Source of the DNA: an uncultured Bacteroidia bacterium
Lineage (GTDB): Bacteria > Bacteroidota > Bacteroidia > Bacteroidales > UBA932
Direction: 5' to 3'
Assembly: GCA_902785575.1 (NCBI GenBank)
Contig: CACZZF010000015.1
Span: 1 to 64,000, forward strand
Length of the DNA stretch: 64,000 bases
Part shown: piece by piece, positions 8,289 through 15,999 of the stretch
Layout: each line of letters begins with the position of its first letter
Position numbering within the stretch: position 1 is the stretch's first letter
The notes under the pieces: generated by a model
Seen by the model: only the letters and a program-made list of their open reading frames with translations
Database searches by the model: none
Told to the model about the DNA's origin: nothing
Program-made: the position numbers and the translations under genes

Positions 8289-8561
8289 CTATTCCTTGCG
8301 CCAACGCTTCAGCTGCGGGAAGTACATCTTCATCTGAGCGATATACTCCTCCTTAGTGATGGGCTGAGGAAGGCCCTTGTTCACCTCGTCCACAAATTGG
8401 GCGCAGAACTCGATCATTTCATCCATCGTGCAGTCCTGCGAGAACTTACCGTCCTTATAGCAGTAGATGCAATAATCCTCATTCTTACTTCCATCGGCAT
8501 TCGTGCCTTTCATTTCCTCGGTAAGCGGCATACCGCAACTCTGGCAAAACTTCATTTCCAT
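8289..8561 (-). CDS. Stand-alone zinc-ribbon protein, paralogue of the domain at 495-1232
   Basis: A 90-residue protein made only of the zinc-ribbon domain: two CxxC pairs (C6/C9 and C31/C34), then a helical segment ending in PQLKRWRKE. It matches residues 5-90 of the PNPOx fusion at 495-1232 at about 80% identity by hand count and stops exactly where the second domain begins there. Function is unknown. It could be a metal-binding regulator or the remnant of a second fusion gene. An in-frame ATG at 8555 would remove two residues. The gap to the GNAT gene is six bases. Confidence 0.82.
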   Translation of the reverse strand: MEMKFCQSCGMPLTEEMKGTNADGSKNEDYCIYCYKDGKFSQDCTMDEMIEFCAQFVDEVNKGLPQPITKEEYIAQMKMYFPQLKRWRKE

Positions 8562-8567
8562 ATTCTT

Positions 8568-9725
8568 CTATAGTTTTATACGTAATACTCTTATGGGATG
8601 ATTGCTCCCCTGATACTGAGTTTCATCGATGACTGTTTCTCCGGTTGGGACAAACCCGCATTTCTCCATCACCCGTCCGCTTGCGGGGTTGTCGATGAAG
8701 TGACCTGAAATAAGGGATTTGATGTCAGTTGTGCGGCGAATATGCTCAAGCATCAGTTGCAATGCTTCTGTGCAAATACCTCTGTTCCAATATGGTTTGG
8801 CAACCCAATAACCAGTAAGCGGTTCGCCCTCACGAGCCGGAAGATCGCAATCGCAAGAAGGGCCATAGCCCATCGCACCGATTGCCTCGCCCGTCTCCTT
8901 AAGCTCGATAGCCCAGGTCGTGTCGTTATGGAAAACCGTCCGGATAACTTCCTGACTCTCTTTCTCGCTTTTGTGTGGCGGCCATCCCGCGCGAGGCCCT
9001 ACTTCCGGGTCAGAAGCGTATTTAAATAGCGCGGGGGCATCGCTTTCTCTCCACGGACGCAGCTTGATCCTGTCCGATTCTAAGATAACGCCATCATATC
9101 CCAGTTGGCCAGGCAGACGGAGTCTTTCCTTTTTCGGGAACGCAGCTTCGTAAGCCTCAAAAGCTTCAGGGCTCTCATCAGACACGAAATAGCCTTTGGG
9201 TGGACAATATGTGGCCTCTTCTATTCCTTGGGCAATGAGCCATCCCGGAATCAGTTCCTGCGCCAGGAAGAACGGGACTTCATCCTCCTTTGGGAAATCG
9301 TGATAATGGATATTGAATCCGCTGGCCAAGTCAAAGCCCGCATGTTTGTAGAAGTCAATATTGCCTTCCATACATAGGAAGCCAACACCCATTGAACGAG
9401 CCTTCTCAAGCGCATATTGAAGCAGCTGAAGTCCATATCCTTTCCGTTTATAGTCAGGGTGAATACTGATGGGGCCGAAGGTCCAGGAAGGTTTGCGGGT
9501 ACCATCCGGCAACACCAATTCCGCCTTGGAGAACATGATATGGCCGATAAGACGGCCATCTTCTTCCATCACGAAATCCAACTCCGGGATAAAATCCGGG
9601 TTGCCGCGATATTGGTTCAAAACATAATGCTCCGTGCAGCCAGGACGATACACATTCCAGAACGCCTCCCTGGTAAGGTTTTCCACCTCGCGGTAATCTG
9701 ACGGTTTTTCCAGTCTAATGATCAT
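8568..9725 (-). CDS. Double GNAT acetyltransferase (YhbS-like plus RimJ/RimL-like)
   Basis: A 385-residue protein with two complete GNAT domains. Residues ~1-205 resemble YhbS-type acetyltransferases (acetyl-CoA loop YKRKGYGLQLLQYALEKARSMG, then NIDFYKHAGFD). Residues ~215-385 resemble RimJ/RimL-type enzymes (RIKLRPWRESDAPALF, TGYWVAKPYWNRGICTEAL, NPASGRVMEKCGF). Each domain occurs as a separate protein in most bacteria, so this is a gene fusion. Substrates are unknown; RimL-like domains often acetylate protein N-termini or small amines. No stop or frame break separates the two halves. Confidence 0.85.
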   Translation of the reverse strand: MIIRLEKPSDYREVENLTREAFWNVYRPGCTEHYVLNQYRGNPDFIPELDFVMEEDGRLIGHIMFSKAELVLPDGTRKPSWTFGPISIHPDYKRKGYGLQLLQYALEKARSMGVGFLCMEGNIDFYKHAGFDLASGFNIHYHDFPKEDEVPFFLAQELIPGWLIAQGIEEATYCPPKGYFVSDESPEAFEAYEAAFPKKERLRLPGQLGYDGVILESDRIKLRPWRESDAPALFKYASDPEVGPRAGWPPHKSEKESQEVIRTVFHNDTTWAIELKETGEAIGAMGYGPSCDCDLPAREGEPLTGYWVAKPYWNRGICTEALQLMLEHIRRTTDIKSLISGHFIDNPASGRVMEKCGFVPTGETVIDETQYQGSNHPIRVLRIKL

Positions 9726-9744
9726 AATAACTACGATTCAAGGT

Positions 9745-10812
9745 TTATTCGGCAAGCGCCTTTGACACCAAAGCATATATCTGCTCACCTCTCATTCCCC
9801 TTGCGACGATGGTCCCGTCAGGAGCGAAAAGGATGAGATGAGGAATAGCATTAATACCATAGTAATCAGATGGTTGGTTAGTGGCGTTCAATATCTGGTT
9901 CCACGGCAGCGAAAGCTCTTTTATCGAATTGAGAGTATCCTCCTTTTTGTCGTTAATAGCAATCCCAAGAATGTCGAACTTTTCCCCGTGAAACGCCTCG
10001 TAAGTCTTTTTGAGATATGGCATCTCCGCCTTGCATGGCCCGCACCACGATGCCCAGTGATCTAGAAGGATGTACTTCCCCTTGCCGATATAATCGGAAA
10101 GCTTGGCCGGGGTTCCATCAAGGTTCCCTGAAGGCACCGTGTAGTCTGTGAACATCTTCCCTTGCGAAGTCCTTTCCATAGGGGCCAAAGACTTGTAACG
10201 GGAAGCAACAGCCGGGAAAGACTTTACCTCCTCACTTGCGATATCATACAGCTCTATGAAACGTCCGAAATCCTTGTTAGAGAGATCCTCCAATGCCATG
10301 GCTCCCAGGAGGTTATCAGGGTTCAAGCGTATAAGCGAATCCGCCAGGTCAGCCTGAAATGAGGCATATTTCTTATTCAATTCCTCCCATTTAAGGTTGA
10401 ATATGTCCGGATCCATCGTCGACTCCTCCCTAGCCAGGACTTTCCTCTCGGCATTTCTCTCCGCGTCAAATGAATAAAAACGCTTGTGGAAAGCATTGTA
10501 AGCATCCACCATAGGAGTGCCGCTTACAGTCCTTTCGTCAATATCCACATTGACAGTCCCCTTTTCAAGAATGAAACGCACCCTTTCTTTACCGTTGCCG
10601 ACATAGACATACATCGGTCCCTTATCCCCACGTCCCGAAAGCGAGAAAGAACTGTCTCTCACTTCAGTGACACCGAGAGTATCATTGAGGCCAAGATCAA
10701 TAAGATAAACGGTTTTACCATCAGCTACGGAATACTTCCCTTCTATCCTGAACTGGTCTCTAGCGCAGGAAAGAATCAGAAACGGCAGCGCAAAAAGGAT
10801 TATCTTTTTCAT
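9745..10812 (-). CDS. TlpA-like thiol-disulfide oxidoreductase lipoprotein
   Basis: The ATG at 10812 gives a clean lipoprotein signal (LFALPFLILSCARD, lipid Cys16) and a 355-residue protein. Residues ~20-110 look like the DUF4369 beta domain common in Bacteroidota; the middle is helical; residues ~228-355 are an AhpC/TlpA thioredoxin fold with HWASWCGPCK (Cys257/Cys260). It is predicted to reduce or rearrange disulfides in the periplasm. An in-frame extension upstream to 10995 lacks a signal and runs over the GNAT remnant on the other strand, so I reject it. On the minus strand a TATATTGC box lies just upstream. Confidence 0.87.
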   Translation of the reverse strand: MKKIILFALPFLILSCARDQFRIEGKYSVADGKTVYLIDLGLNDTLGVTEVRDSSFSLSGRGDKGPMYVYVGNGKERVRFILEKGTVNVDIDERTVSGTPMVDAYNAFHKRFYSFDAERNAERKVLAREESTMDPDIFNLKWEELNKKYASFQADLADSLIRLNPDNLLGAMALEDLSNKDFGRFIELYDIASEEVKSFPAVASRYKSLAPMERTSQGKMFTDYTVPSGNLDGTPAKLSDYIGKGKYILLDHWASWCGPCKAEMPYLKKTYEAFHGEKFDILGIAINDKKEDTLNSIKELSLPWNQILNATNQPSDYYGINAIPHLILFAPDGTIVARGMRGEQIYALVSKALAE

Positions 10813-10911
10813 AACCGCAATATAGCTTATTTTGGGTTTCTTTACAAAGAGTTGAAGGTTAGATTTTCGGAAAAGCCTTATATTTATGCGGTATAAATAC
10901 AAGGAACCGAA

Positions 10912-11122
10912 ATGAGATCTTTCAATATCCGACCTGCCAGGCCCGCCGAAGTTGTTTTCGCTGAGGAGGATGGAACAGAGGAACTGCGGCCGCATGGAAT
11001 GGATCTGCCTTGACTGGAATGAATCCGCCTTGTCAATTTACCATTCTATCGGCGCCGTTCCCCTCTCCGACTGGACGGTTCAGCGGCTTGATGAGCAAGC
11101 GTTAAGACAATTTGCTGGATAA
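10912..11122 (+). pseudogene. GNAT acetyltransferase remnant with internal deletion and frameshift
   Basis: From the ATG at 10912 the frame reads MRSFNIRPARPAE then VFAEEDG, which matches the start and the beta-bulge region of a GNAT protein with the part between them missing. A frameshift follows, and a second frame reads CGRMEWICLDWNESALS, YHSIGAVPLSDW and QRLDEQALRQFAG before TAA at 11120, the typical C-terminal part of the same family. The acetyl-CoA binding region is absent. A normal protein would be ~150-160 residues; only about 70 remain. Clearly a pseudogene; it explains most of the 10813-11133 gap. Confidence 0.75.
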
Positions 11123-11133
11123 TACAACGGAAA

Positions 11134-11787
11134 CTATTCTGTATTAACGGAATATGTGCGTCCGTTAATAGTGACTTTCTTAACCGGCTCTCCGTTAACG
11201 GTTATTTTTCCATCCGAATCAACCACCGCGCCAGGAAGTGTCTTGAGGAAATCCATCAAATCCGCGGATTTCTTCGTCGTAATCTTAATGACACCAACGT
11301 TATCACCATACTTTTTTTGCTCCGGAGACCCATCTTTGATAACGGATAGGCTCGCTATATCCATCGGATTGATGGAAAGAAAAGCCGACGCGTCATTATA
11401 TACCTTGCCATCAATGACGTAAACTATCTTCTTGTCTGAATTATTGAAAACCCTCATACCATTGGAGAAAAGAACCGTGTCCGCTTTGAGATTAGAGAAG
11501 CCTTTAACTCCTTTAACTTTTAAATCTGGCATTTTCAGGGAATCAAGACGGGCAAACGATTTGGAGATAGAATAAATGGACGGCGATGTGCTTATAGAGT
11601 GAACCGTGATGGCGTTGCGGCCACGACCTTTGGTGGTTATTTTATAGTCTCTTATGGTTTTCCCTTTCAGCTGAGTGCCGTCAAAACTCTCTACGGTTTC
11701 ATTATCAATGACATATAACGTCTGTTGGGCAGAGAGTGTCCAAAGACAAGTCAGCAGGCAAATGGAAAGAAGGATTATCTTTTTCAT
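11134..11787 (-). CDS. Secreted plug-like protein linked to the sigma/anti-sigma pair
   Basis: A 217-residue protein with a Sec signal peptide (ending TLSAQQ). Residues ~115-165 resemble a TonB-receptor plug or secretin/TonB short domain: YVIDGKVYN, then IASLSVIKDGSPEQKKYG and GVIKITTKK. The C-terminus (LKTLPGAVVDSDGKITVNG then VKKVTINGRTYS) matches the segment that precedes the barrel in some outer-membrane beta-barrel proteins (the LPGVEVDSDGNITVNG pattern). No barrel follows. It is last in a three-gene set with the anti-sigma and sigma genes (13-base gap), so it may be a sensor or output of that system. Function is not known. Confidence 0.7.
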   Translation of the reverse strand: MKKIILLSICLLTCLWTLSAQQTLYVIDNETVESFDGTQLKGKTIRDYKITTKGRGRNAITVHSISTSPSIYSISKSFARLDSLKMPDLKVKGVKGFSNLKADTVLFSNGMRVFNNSDKKIVYVIDGKVYNDASAFLSINPMDIASLSVIKDGSPEQKKYGDNVGVIKITTKKSADLMDFLKTLPGAVVDSDGKITVNGEPVKKVTINGRTYSVNTE

Positions 11788-11800
11788 ATTAGATCATTAT

Positions 11801-12289
11801 TTACTGGTTGAAAGATATGAGATTAAAGGAATCGCCACCATCCAATGGAGTCACGATGAATGAAGCGGTATGCCCATCGGGGAAATGGGCAGACATCACA
11901 AACCCGTCCCCAACAGGTTTGAATTCAAAGCTATCGGCTTCCGCCGGATTGAAATTGGATAAAAAAGCTATTTGCTGGATTAATTCGGAATAGTCATTCT
12001 GTTCCGTTGCAGGGATGGCTGGTTCTCCAGGCTTTCCAAAGAACAGAATCACAGCCACAATAGCGGCAGCAACCCCGGTCAGGGAAATGCCCCAAGGCAA
12101 GAATCGCTTCACCCGCGCTTCTGGGTATTCCGTAATATGTATGGGCTTGACAACCCGCATCATATTGTAAACCGCTACCTCCTCCTCGTTGGACGGAGGA
12201 TTAATCGCAAAGGAATCAGCAAGTTCCCGCTCCTGTTCGCAGGTAGTTTCCGCTTCCAAATACAATTTAATCAAGTCTTTCCGGTCCAT
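11801..12289 (-). CDS. Probable anti-sigma factor (single-pass membrane protein)
   Basis: A 162-residue protein with a short acidic N-terminal cytosolic part that starts MDRKDLIKLYLEAETTCEQE, a typical zinc-less anti-sigma N-terminus, one membrane segment (~65-85, GISLTGVAAAIVAVILFF) and a periplasmic tail of ~75 residues. The FecR domain is not evident. It lies four bases from the ECF sigma gene, whose activity it most likely controls by binding at the membrane. Anti-sigma identity is inferred from position and topology more than from sequence signature. Confidence 0.65.
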   Translation of the reverse strand: MDRKDLIKLYLEAETTCEQERELADSFAINPPSNEEEVAVYNMMRVVKPIHITEYPEARVKRFLPWGISLTGVAAAIVAVILFFGKPGEPAIPATEQNDYSELIQQIAFLSNFNPAEADSFEFKPVGDGFVMSAHFPDGHTASFIVTPLDGGDSFNLISFNQ

Positions 12290-12293
12290 AATA

Positions 12294-12785
12294 TCACTTC
12301 GGATTAAATGATTTCATAAACTCTTGTCGCGCGGCTGAAATAGAGCTTTTCACTCCTCCTTTCGTCCTGCCGGTAATGGCTGCGATCTCATCTAAAGAAA
12401 GCCCGGTGGCACGTAGCTGAAGCAACCGCCGTGTCCCGGCAGGTAGCCGCCTCAAAGCGCTTTCCGCGATCCGCTCAGTCTCAGATAGTTCCAAAGATGC
12501 GGAAGCATCCTGGTCATCCGAAAGCCATTCGGGGAATGCCTCGCTCCTTCCCGGTCTTTTTTTACGCCAAAGCGAAATGCAACTGTTCTTCGTTGTAGTG
12601 ACCGCCCAAGCCTCCACGCTTCGAATCCGCGCCCCATCGCGTCTAGCCATCCAAAGCCGGAGCAACACATCCTGCACCACATCCTCCGGATCACCATCCA
12701 GATGGGACGACCGGAAAAACTTCAGTGCCAACGCCAAGACTTTGGGCCTGATCTCCGCTAGTTCTATTTCAAGCGCTTTATCCAT
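12294..12785 (-). CDS. ECF-type RNA polymerase sigma factor
   Basis: A 163-residue sigma-70 family protein with only regions 2 and 4. Region 2 is seen as DPEDVVQDVLLRLW and VEAWAVTTTKNSCISLWR; region 4 as ALRRLPAGTRRLLQLRATG followed by the helix-turn-helix LSLDEIAAITGRTKGGVKSSISAAR. ECF factors direct polymerase to a small regulon when released by their anti-sigma factor. The next gene encodes a membrane protein that fits this role, and the third a secreted plug-like protein. Start ATG at 12785; a T-rich near-match to the -7 box lies upstream. Confidence 0.88.
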   Translation of the reverse strand: MDKALEIELAEIRPKVLALALKFFRSSHLDGDPEDVVQDVLLRLWMARRDGARIRSVEAWAVTTTKNSCISLWRKKRPGRSEAFPEWLSDDQDASASLELSETERIAESALRRLPAGTRRLLQLRATGLSLDEIAAITGRTKGGVKSSISAARQEFMKSFNPK

Positions 12786-12849
12786 ACTTCACTATTTTAG
12801 ACGCAAAAACTATGAAAAGTCAAGTGAAATATGGAAAGATTCGTCTAAA

Positions 12850-13464
12850 TCAAATGGAGACTCCGAGTTGGGAAAGAAAATGCCAGAAGATATCGGGACG
12901 GCAAATCAGCGGGAATGCCAGACCGTAGATCGCGCCCCAGAAGTGTGCGGTATGCCCGATATTGTCCATATTCCGTTTCGCCATAAACCAGCAATACAAA
13001 AGGTACAGTGGGGCGAATATATAACCAGGGATCGGGATAGGAATCAGATATATGAATATGCCCATCTTCGGCTCGAACAAAATGGACGCGAACAGGATTG
13101 CGGAAACCGCGCCGGAAGCTCCTACCGCATTATATCCATAGTCATCCTTGTACTTGATAAGGTCTCCAATCGTAGAAACGGCAATAGCGCTCACATAGAA
13201 AACCACATACAGGATAACCGACGCGTCACCAAATGAGGCCTGGAAGTACCTTTCCACAACAGTCCCGAAGAAATAGAGGGTAAGCATATTGAAGAACAGA
13301 TGCCCCCAACTGCCGTGAACCAGGCCATAGGTAAGCATACGGTGCCATTGCCCCCTGTGCCAAACACCATTGGCGTTGAACTTCAAGGCGTTAATGTCCA
13401 GCGTTCCCCTGAAACAAAGGACGCTGACAAGAACAGTTATCAGTATAATGATAAGAGTGATCAT
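12850..13464 (-). CDS. Rhomboid-family intramembrane serine protease
   Basis: A 204-residue protein with six predicted membrane segments. The rhomboid signatures are present: HGSWGHLFFNM (residues 50-60, L1 loop and TM2), GASGA with nucleophile Ser117, and HTAHFWGA with the catalytic His174. Rhomboids cut single-pass membrane proteins within the bilayer. The gene lies between the sigma-factor gene and the terminator of the CMD-cupin operon, and could be monocistronic. Possible substrates include the anti-sigma protein encoded 500 bases away, but this is only a positional suggestion. Confidence 0.9.
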   Translation of the reverse strand: MITLIIILITVLVSVLCFRGTLDINALKFNANGVWHRGQWHRMLTYGLVHGSWGHLFFNMLTLYFFGTVVERYFQASFGDASVILYVVFYVSAIAVSTIGDLIKYKDDYGYNAVGASGAVSAILFASILFEPKMGIFIYLIPIPIPGYIFAPLYLLYCWFMAKRNMDNIGHTAHFWGAIYGLAFPLICRPDIFWHFLSQLGVSI

Positions 13465-13494
13465 TTACTTTCCCGCGGCACCATAGCCATGGAC

Positions 13495-13529
13495 AAAAAT
13501 AAAGATTCTTGCCGATATCGGCAAGAATC
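13495..13529 (-). terminator. Rho-independent terminator of the 13554-18204 operon
   Basis: Bases 13504-13529 form a perfect 26-base palindrome (GATTCTTGCCGAT and its complement), and on the minus strand it is followed by a T-rich run (13495-13503). It lies 25 bases after the stop of the CMD-cupin gene and closes the four-gene operon. Confidence 0.75.
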
Positions 13530-13553
13530 ATAGAGCTAATATGTCTGGGACTA

Positions 13554-14642
13554 TTACAGCGCGTCGTAATGCTCGTCTGAGACTGGCTCCAACCATTCAT
13601 TGCTGGCACCGTCCTTCACATCTTTGTGATAAGTCAGATGCTGGAACCAGGAATCCTTCGCCGCACCGTGCCAATGCTTGACCTCGGCAGGAATAGCGAT
13701 GATAGTGCCGGGAGTCATCGGCACTGCCTCTTTCCCCCATTCCTGATACCAACCACGACCAGCTACGCAAATCAGAACCTGAACCTGCTTGTGATGAATA
13801 TGCCAGTTGTTGCGGCAGCGAGGCTCAAAGGTGACATTGGCCATCCCACCTTCCATCTGTGCCAGGAAACTATTACCCGTGAAGTACTTAGCGTAAGCTG
13901 TGTTAGGTTCTCCTTTAGGCCATACCGAGAAATCGACAGTCTGGACAGGAATATATTCCCCGCCAAATACAGAGGCCAGAGCTCCACGGAGCCGCTCCGC
14001 CTCTGCGGTACCCACTTTACTCTCCAGCAGGGCCGGAAGGGCTCGTAGTTCCTCATCGGAAACACCCATGTTGCGGGCGCCGGAAACATGGGCGATAAGC
14101 TGAGGCTCGCAGCCGGGAAGAGCCGAAATAGCGCTAACCGTGACAATCTCCCTATCCGCAAAAGAAAGGTTATTCCTGGCGAATATATCTCCGAATAAAT
14201 GTGCCTTCAAATAATAATCAGTCGCAGGAACAAAACTGTAATTGAATGGTTTCCCGGTGAGTCGAGTCTGGACCTCGGTTCCTTGTTTCAAAGCATTATA
14301 ATCCGCGGGAAGCGGATCAGCGTCTTTGCCTGGATTGTCAACGATTCCGGCCGCCTTGCGCTGTTCCAGTACACGTTGTAACGCTCCAAGCGCGTTCAGA
14401 GACCTGGGAAATCCAGTATAGGCATAGAGCTGTGACAGCGCCTCTTTCGTCTCACTGATAGTGAGTCCATTGTCCAGCGCCCTGGCGATAGCTGTTTCCA
14501 AACCGGCGATATCACCCTTTGCCTCAAGGGATGCTATGACGGCAAGACCCTGCCGACGAGGTGTAAGTATATCTTCCATATTCTGAGCGTTCATTGTCAA
14601 AACAGACAGCAAAAATGCGAAAACACAAAGATGCTTTTTCAT
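13554..14642 (-). CDS. Secreted carboxymuconolactone decarboxylase-like and cupin fusion protein
   Basis: A 362-residue protein with a signal peptide (ending MNAQN). Residues ~25-100 and ~135-220 are two copies of the alpha-helical CMD/AhpD-like fold (DNGLTISETKEALSQLYAY in the first; NLSFADREIVTVSAISALPG in the second). Residues ~250-350 are a cupin with the HIHHKQVQ motif and GTIIAIPAEVKHWHGA, which supply metal-binding His residues. CMD proteins act as decarboxylases or peroxidase-like redox proteins; the catalytic CxxC of AhpD is not clear here. Last gene of the operon, ten bases after the amidohydrolase gene. CMD-cupin fusions are commonly found with flavodoxins and AraC regulators, as here. 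Confidence 0.85.
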   Translation of the reverse strand: MKKHLCVFAFLLSVLTMNAQNMEDILTPRRQGLAVIASLEAKGDIAGLETAIARALDNGLTISETKEALSQLYAYTGFPRSLNALGALQRVLEQRKAAGIVDNPGKDADPLPADYNALKQGTEVQTRLTGKPFNYSFVPATDYYLKAHLFGDIFARNNLSFADREIVTVSAISALPGCEPQLIAHVSGARNMGVSDEELRALPALLESKVGTAEAERLRGALASVFGGEYIPVQTVDFSVWPKGEPNTAYAKYFTGNSFLAQMEGGMANVTFEPRCRNNWHIHHKQVQVLICVAGRGWYQEWGKEAVPMTPGTIIAIPAEVKHWHGAAKDSWFQHLTYHKDVKDGASNEWLEPVSDEHYDAL

Positions 14643-14652
14643 TGTATTTGAA

Positions 14653-15999
14653 CTAATTCGTTAATACATCTGAACCAAAAAGCTGAGCGACGTTACCCGC
14701 GAAAATAGAGTTGGGATCCAGGCCGTGGGATCCCAGACGTCCTTCCAACGCTTTTTTCGCACCGATAAGCGCAGGGGCGGCAACGTAGGGATAATCCGAG
14801 CCATAAAGAATATGAGACGGTTCCGTGATTGTCAGGAGGGACTCTATCGCGTCATCCGTAGCGGCTCCGGCGAGATCAAAGTACAAGCGGGAAAGGTTAG
14901 CGTCCACATCAACAGGCCTCATATATCCCTGGGCGACCATAACCGGCATCAAGCTTTTGAAGCGCGGCAAAGCGTTAGGCAGGAATGAGCCGCAATGCGG
15001 GACTACCACCTTCAGATCCGGATACCTCACCAACACATCATGAGCGACCATATTCAATATGGCGCGAGTGGTCTCGGCAAGATACTCGTAAGAAGCCAGA
15101 GGAACTGACGAAATCAATTTGTCATTTACAGCCGAAGGCTTGTGAGGGTGGGTGATTATCACGGCTTTTCGGCTGTTCAAATAAGCCATCAGAGGCTCCA
15201 GATCCTCATCACCCAGATACTGTCCGTAGCTATTGGTGGCTAATTTAACTCCATCAGCACCAAGTACTTCCAACGCGTATTTCGCTTCTTCGATGGCAGC
15301 CTTCACATCGGGAAGTGGAAGAGCGGCGCAGAACAGGAACCTGCCTGGATACATGGCCTTCAGAGCTGCCGCATCCTCATTGAACTTACGGCAAACGTCG
15401 GACGCCTCAGCCGCCTTCCCAAAGAAAGGCTGAGGAGCGGGCATAGTGAGTACCGCTGTCTGGATTCCAGCCTCATCCATAAACTTGAGATGTTCCTCGG
15501 CACTCCAGGAAGGAATAGGATACTTCTCATCCATTTCCATCCCATGCTTCTTGACCGCTTTCAAGTAAGACTCCGGAATCATGTGGCTATGAATATCAAT
15601 AGCTCCAACAACTGGCTGAGCCGGCTGGCTACCAGGAGCGGCCATGGGCGACTCCGGATAGAATCTCCTTATCTGACGTCCTCCAAGTTTATATTTTTCC
15701 CTGAGCGCGGCAGCCTCCTTCATCACCGGAGAGCTATGATAACGGTTCAAGGCTTCCTGATCAGCCCATTCGTCAATCAGGAGCAAGCCTTCCGGATCTT
15801 CTGCCGGGAAGAAATAATCGTAGCGGACGCAGCCCTCGATAGCGCGGATTCTGGCGGCGATACCGCTATTCTCCATTTCCTCGACATATTTCCGGGCGTT
15901 CCCGTTTTCTCCGGAATACCGGATGTTAATGATTAGCTGGGCGTTTGCCATCTGCGAAATAATAGCCATAAGCGCTATGCAGATTATAGACTTTTTCAT
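14653..15999 (-). CDS. Secreted ABM-domain and amidohydrolase fusion
   Basis: A 448-residue protein with a signal peptide (ending MANAQ). Residues ~22-113 form an antibiotic-biosynthesis-monooxygenase-like (ABM) ferredoxin-like domain (IEGCVRYDYFF, LLLIDEWADQEALNRYHSSP). Residues ~130-448 are an amidohydrolase-2 TIM barrel of the ACMSD/decarboxylase type: metal ligands H137 and H139 in IDIHSH, then VIITHPH, and Asp in YGSDYPY. ABM domains act on quinols and aromatic compounds, and amidohydrolase-2 enzymes often decarboxylate aromatic acids, so a small aromatic or quinone-like substrate in the periplasm is plausible. The gene overlaps the flavodoxin gene by four bases. Confidence 0.85.
   Translation of the reverse strand: MKKSIICIALMAIISQMANAQLIINIRYSGENGNARKYVEEMENSGIAARIRAIEGCVRYDYFFPAEDPEGLLLIDEWADQEALNRYHSSPVMKEAAALREKYKLGGRQIRRFYPESPMAAPGSQPAQPVVGAIDIHSHMIPESYLKAVKKHGMEMDEKYPIPSWSAEEHLKFMDEAGIQTAVLTMPAPQPFFGKAAEASDVCRKFNEDAAALKAMYPGRFLFCAALPLPDVKAAIEEAKYALEVLGADGVKLATNSYGQYLGDEDLEPLMAYLNSRKAVIITHPHKPSAVNDKLISSVPLASYEYLAETTRAILNMVAHDVLVRYPDLKVVVPHCGSFLPNALPRFKSLMPVMVAQGYMRPVDVDANLSRLYFDLAGAATDDAIESLLTITEPSHILYGSDYPYVAAPALIGAKKALEGRLGSHGLDPNSIFAGNVAQLFGSDVLTN

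Noticed and set aside
10813..10995. Longer N-terminus of the TlpA-like protein
   Set aside because: It would place a long polar stretch before a perfect lipoprotein signal and run through the GNAT remnant on the other strand.
12577..13236. Plus-strand frame opposite the sigma factor and rhomboid genes
   Set aside because: Both genes on the minus strand are well supported; the plus frame crosses two of them and the gap.
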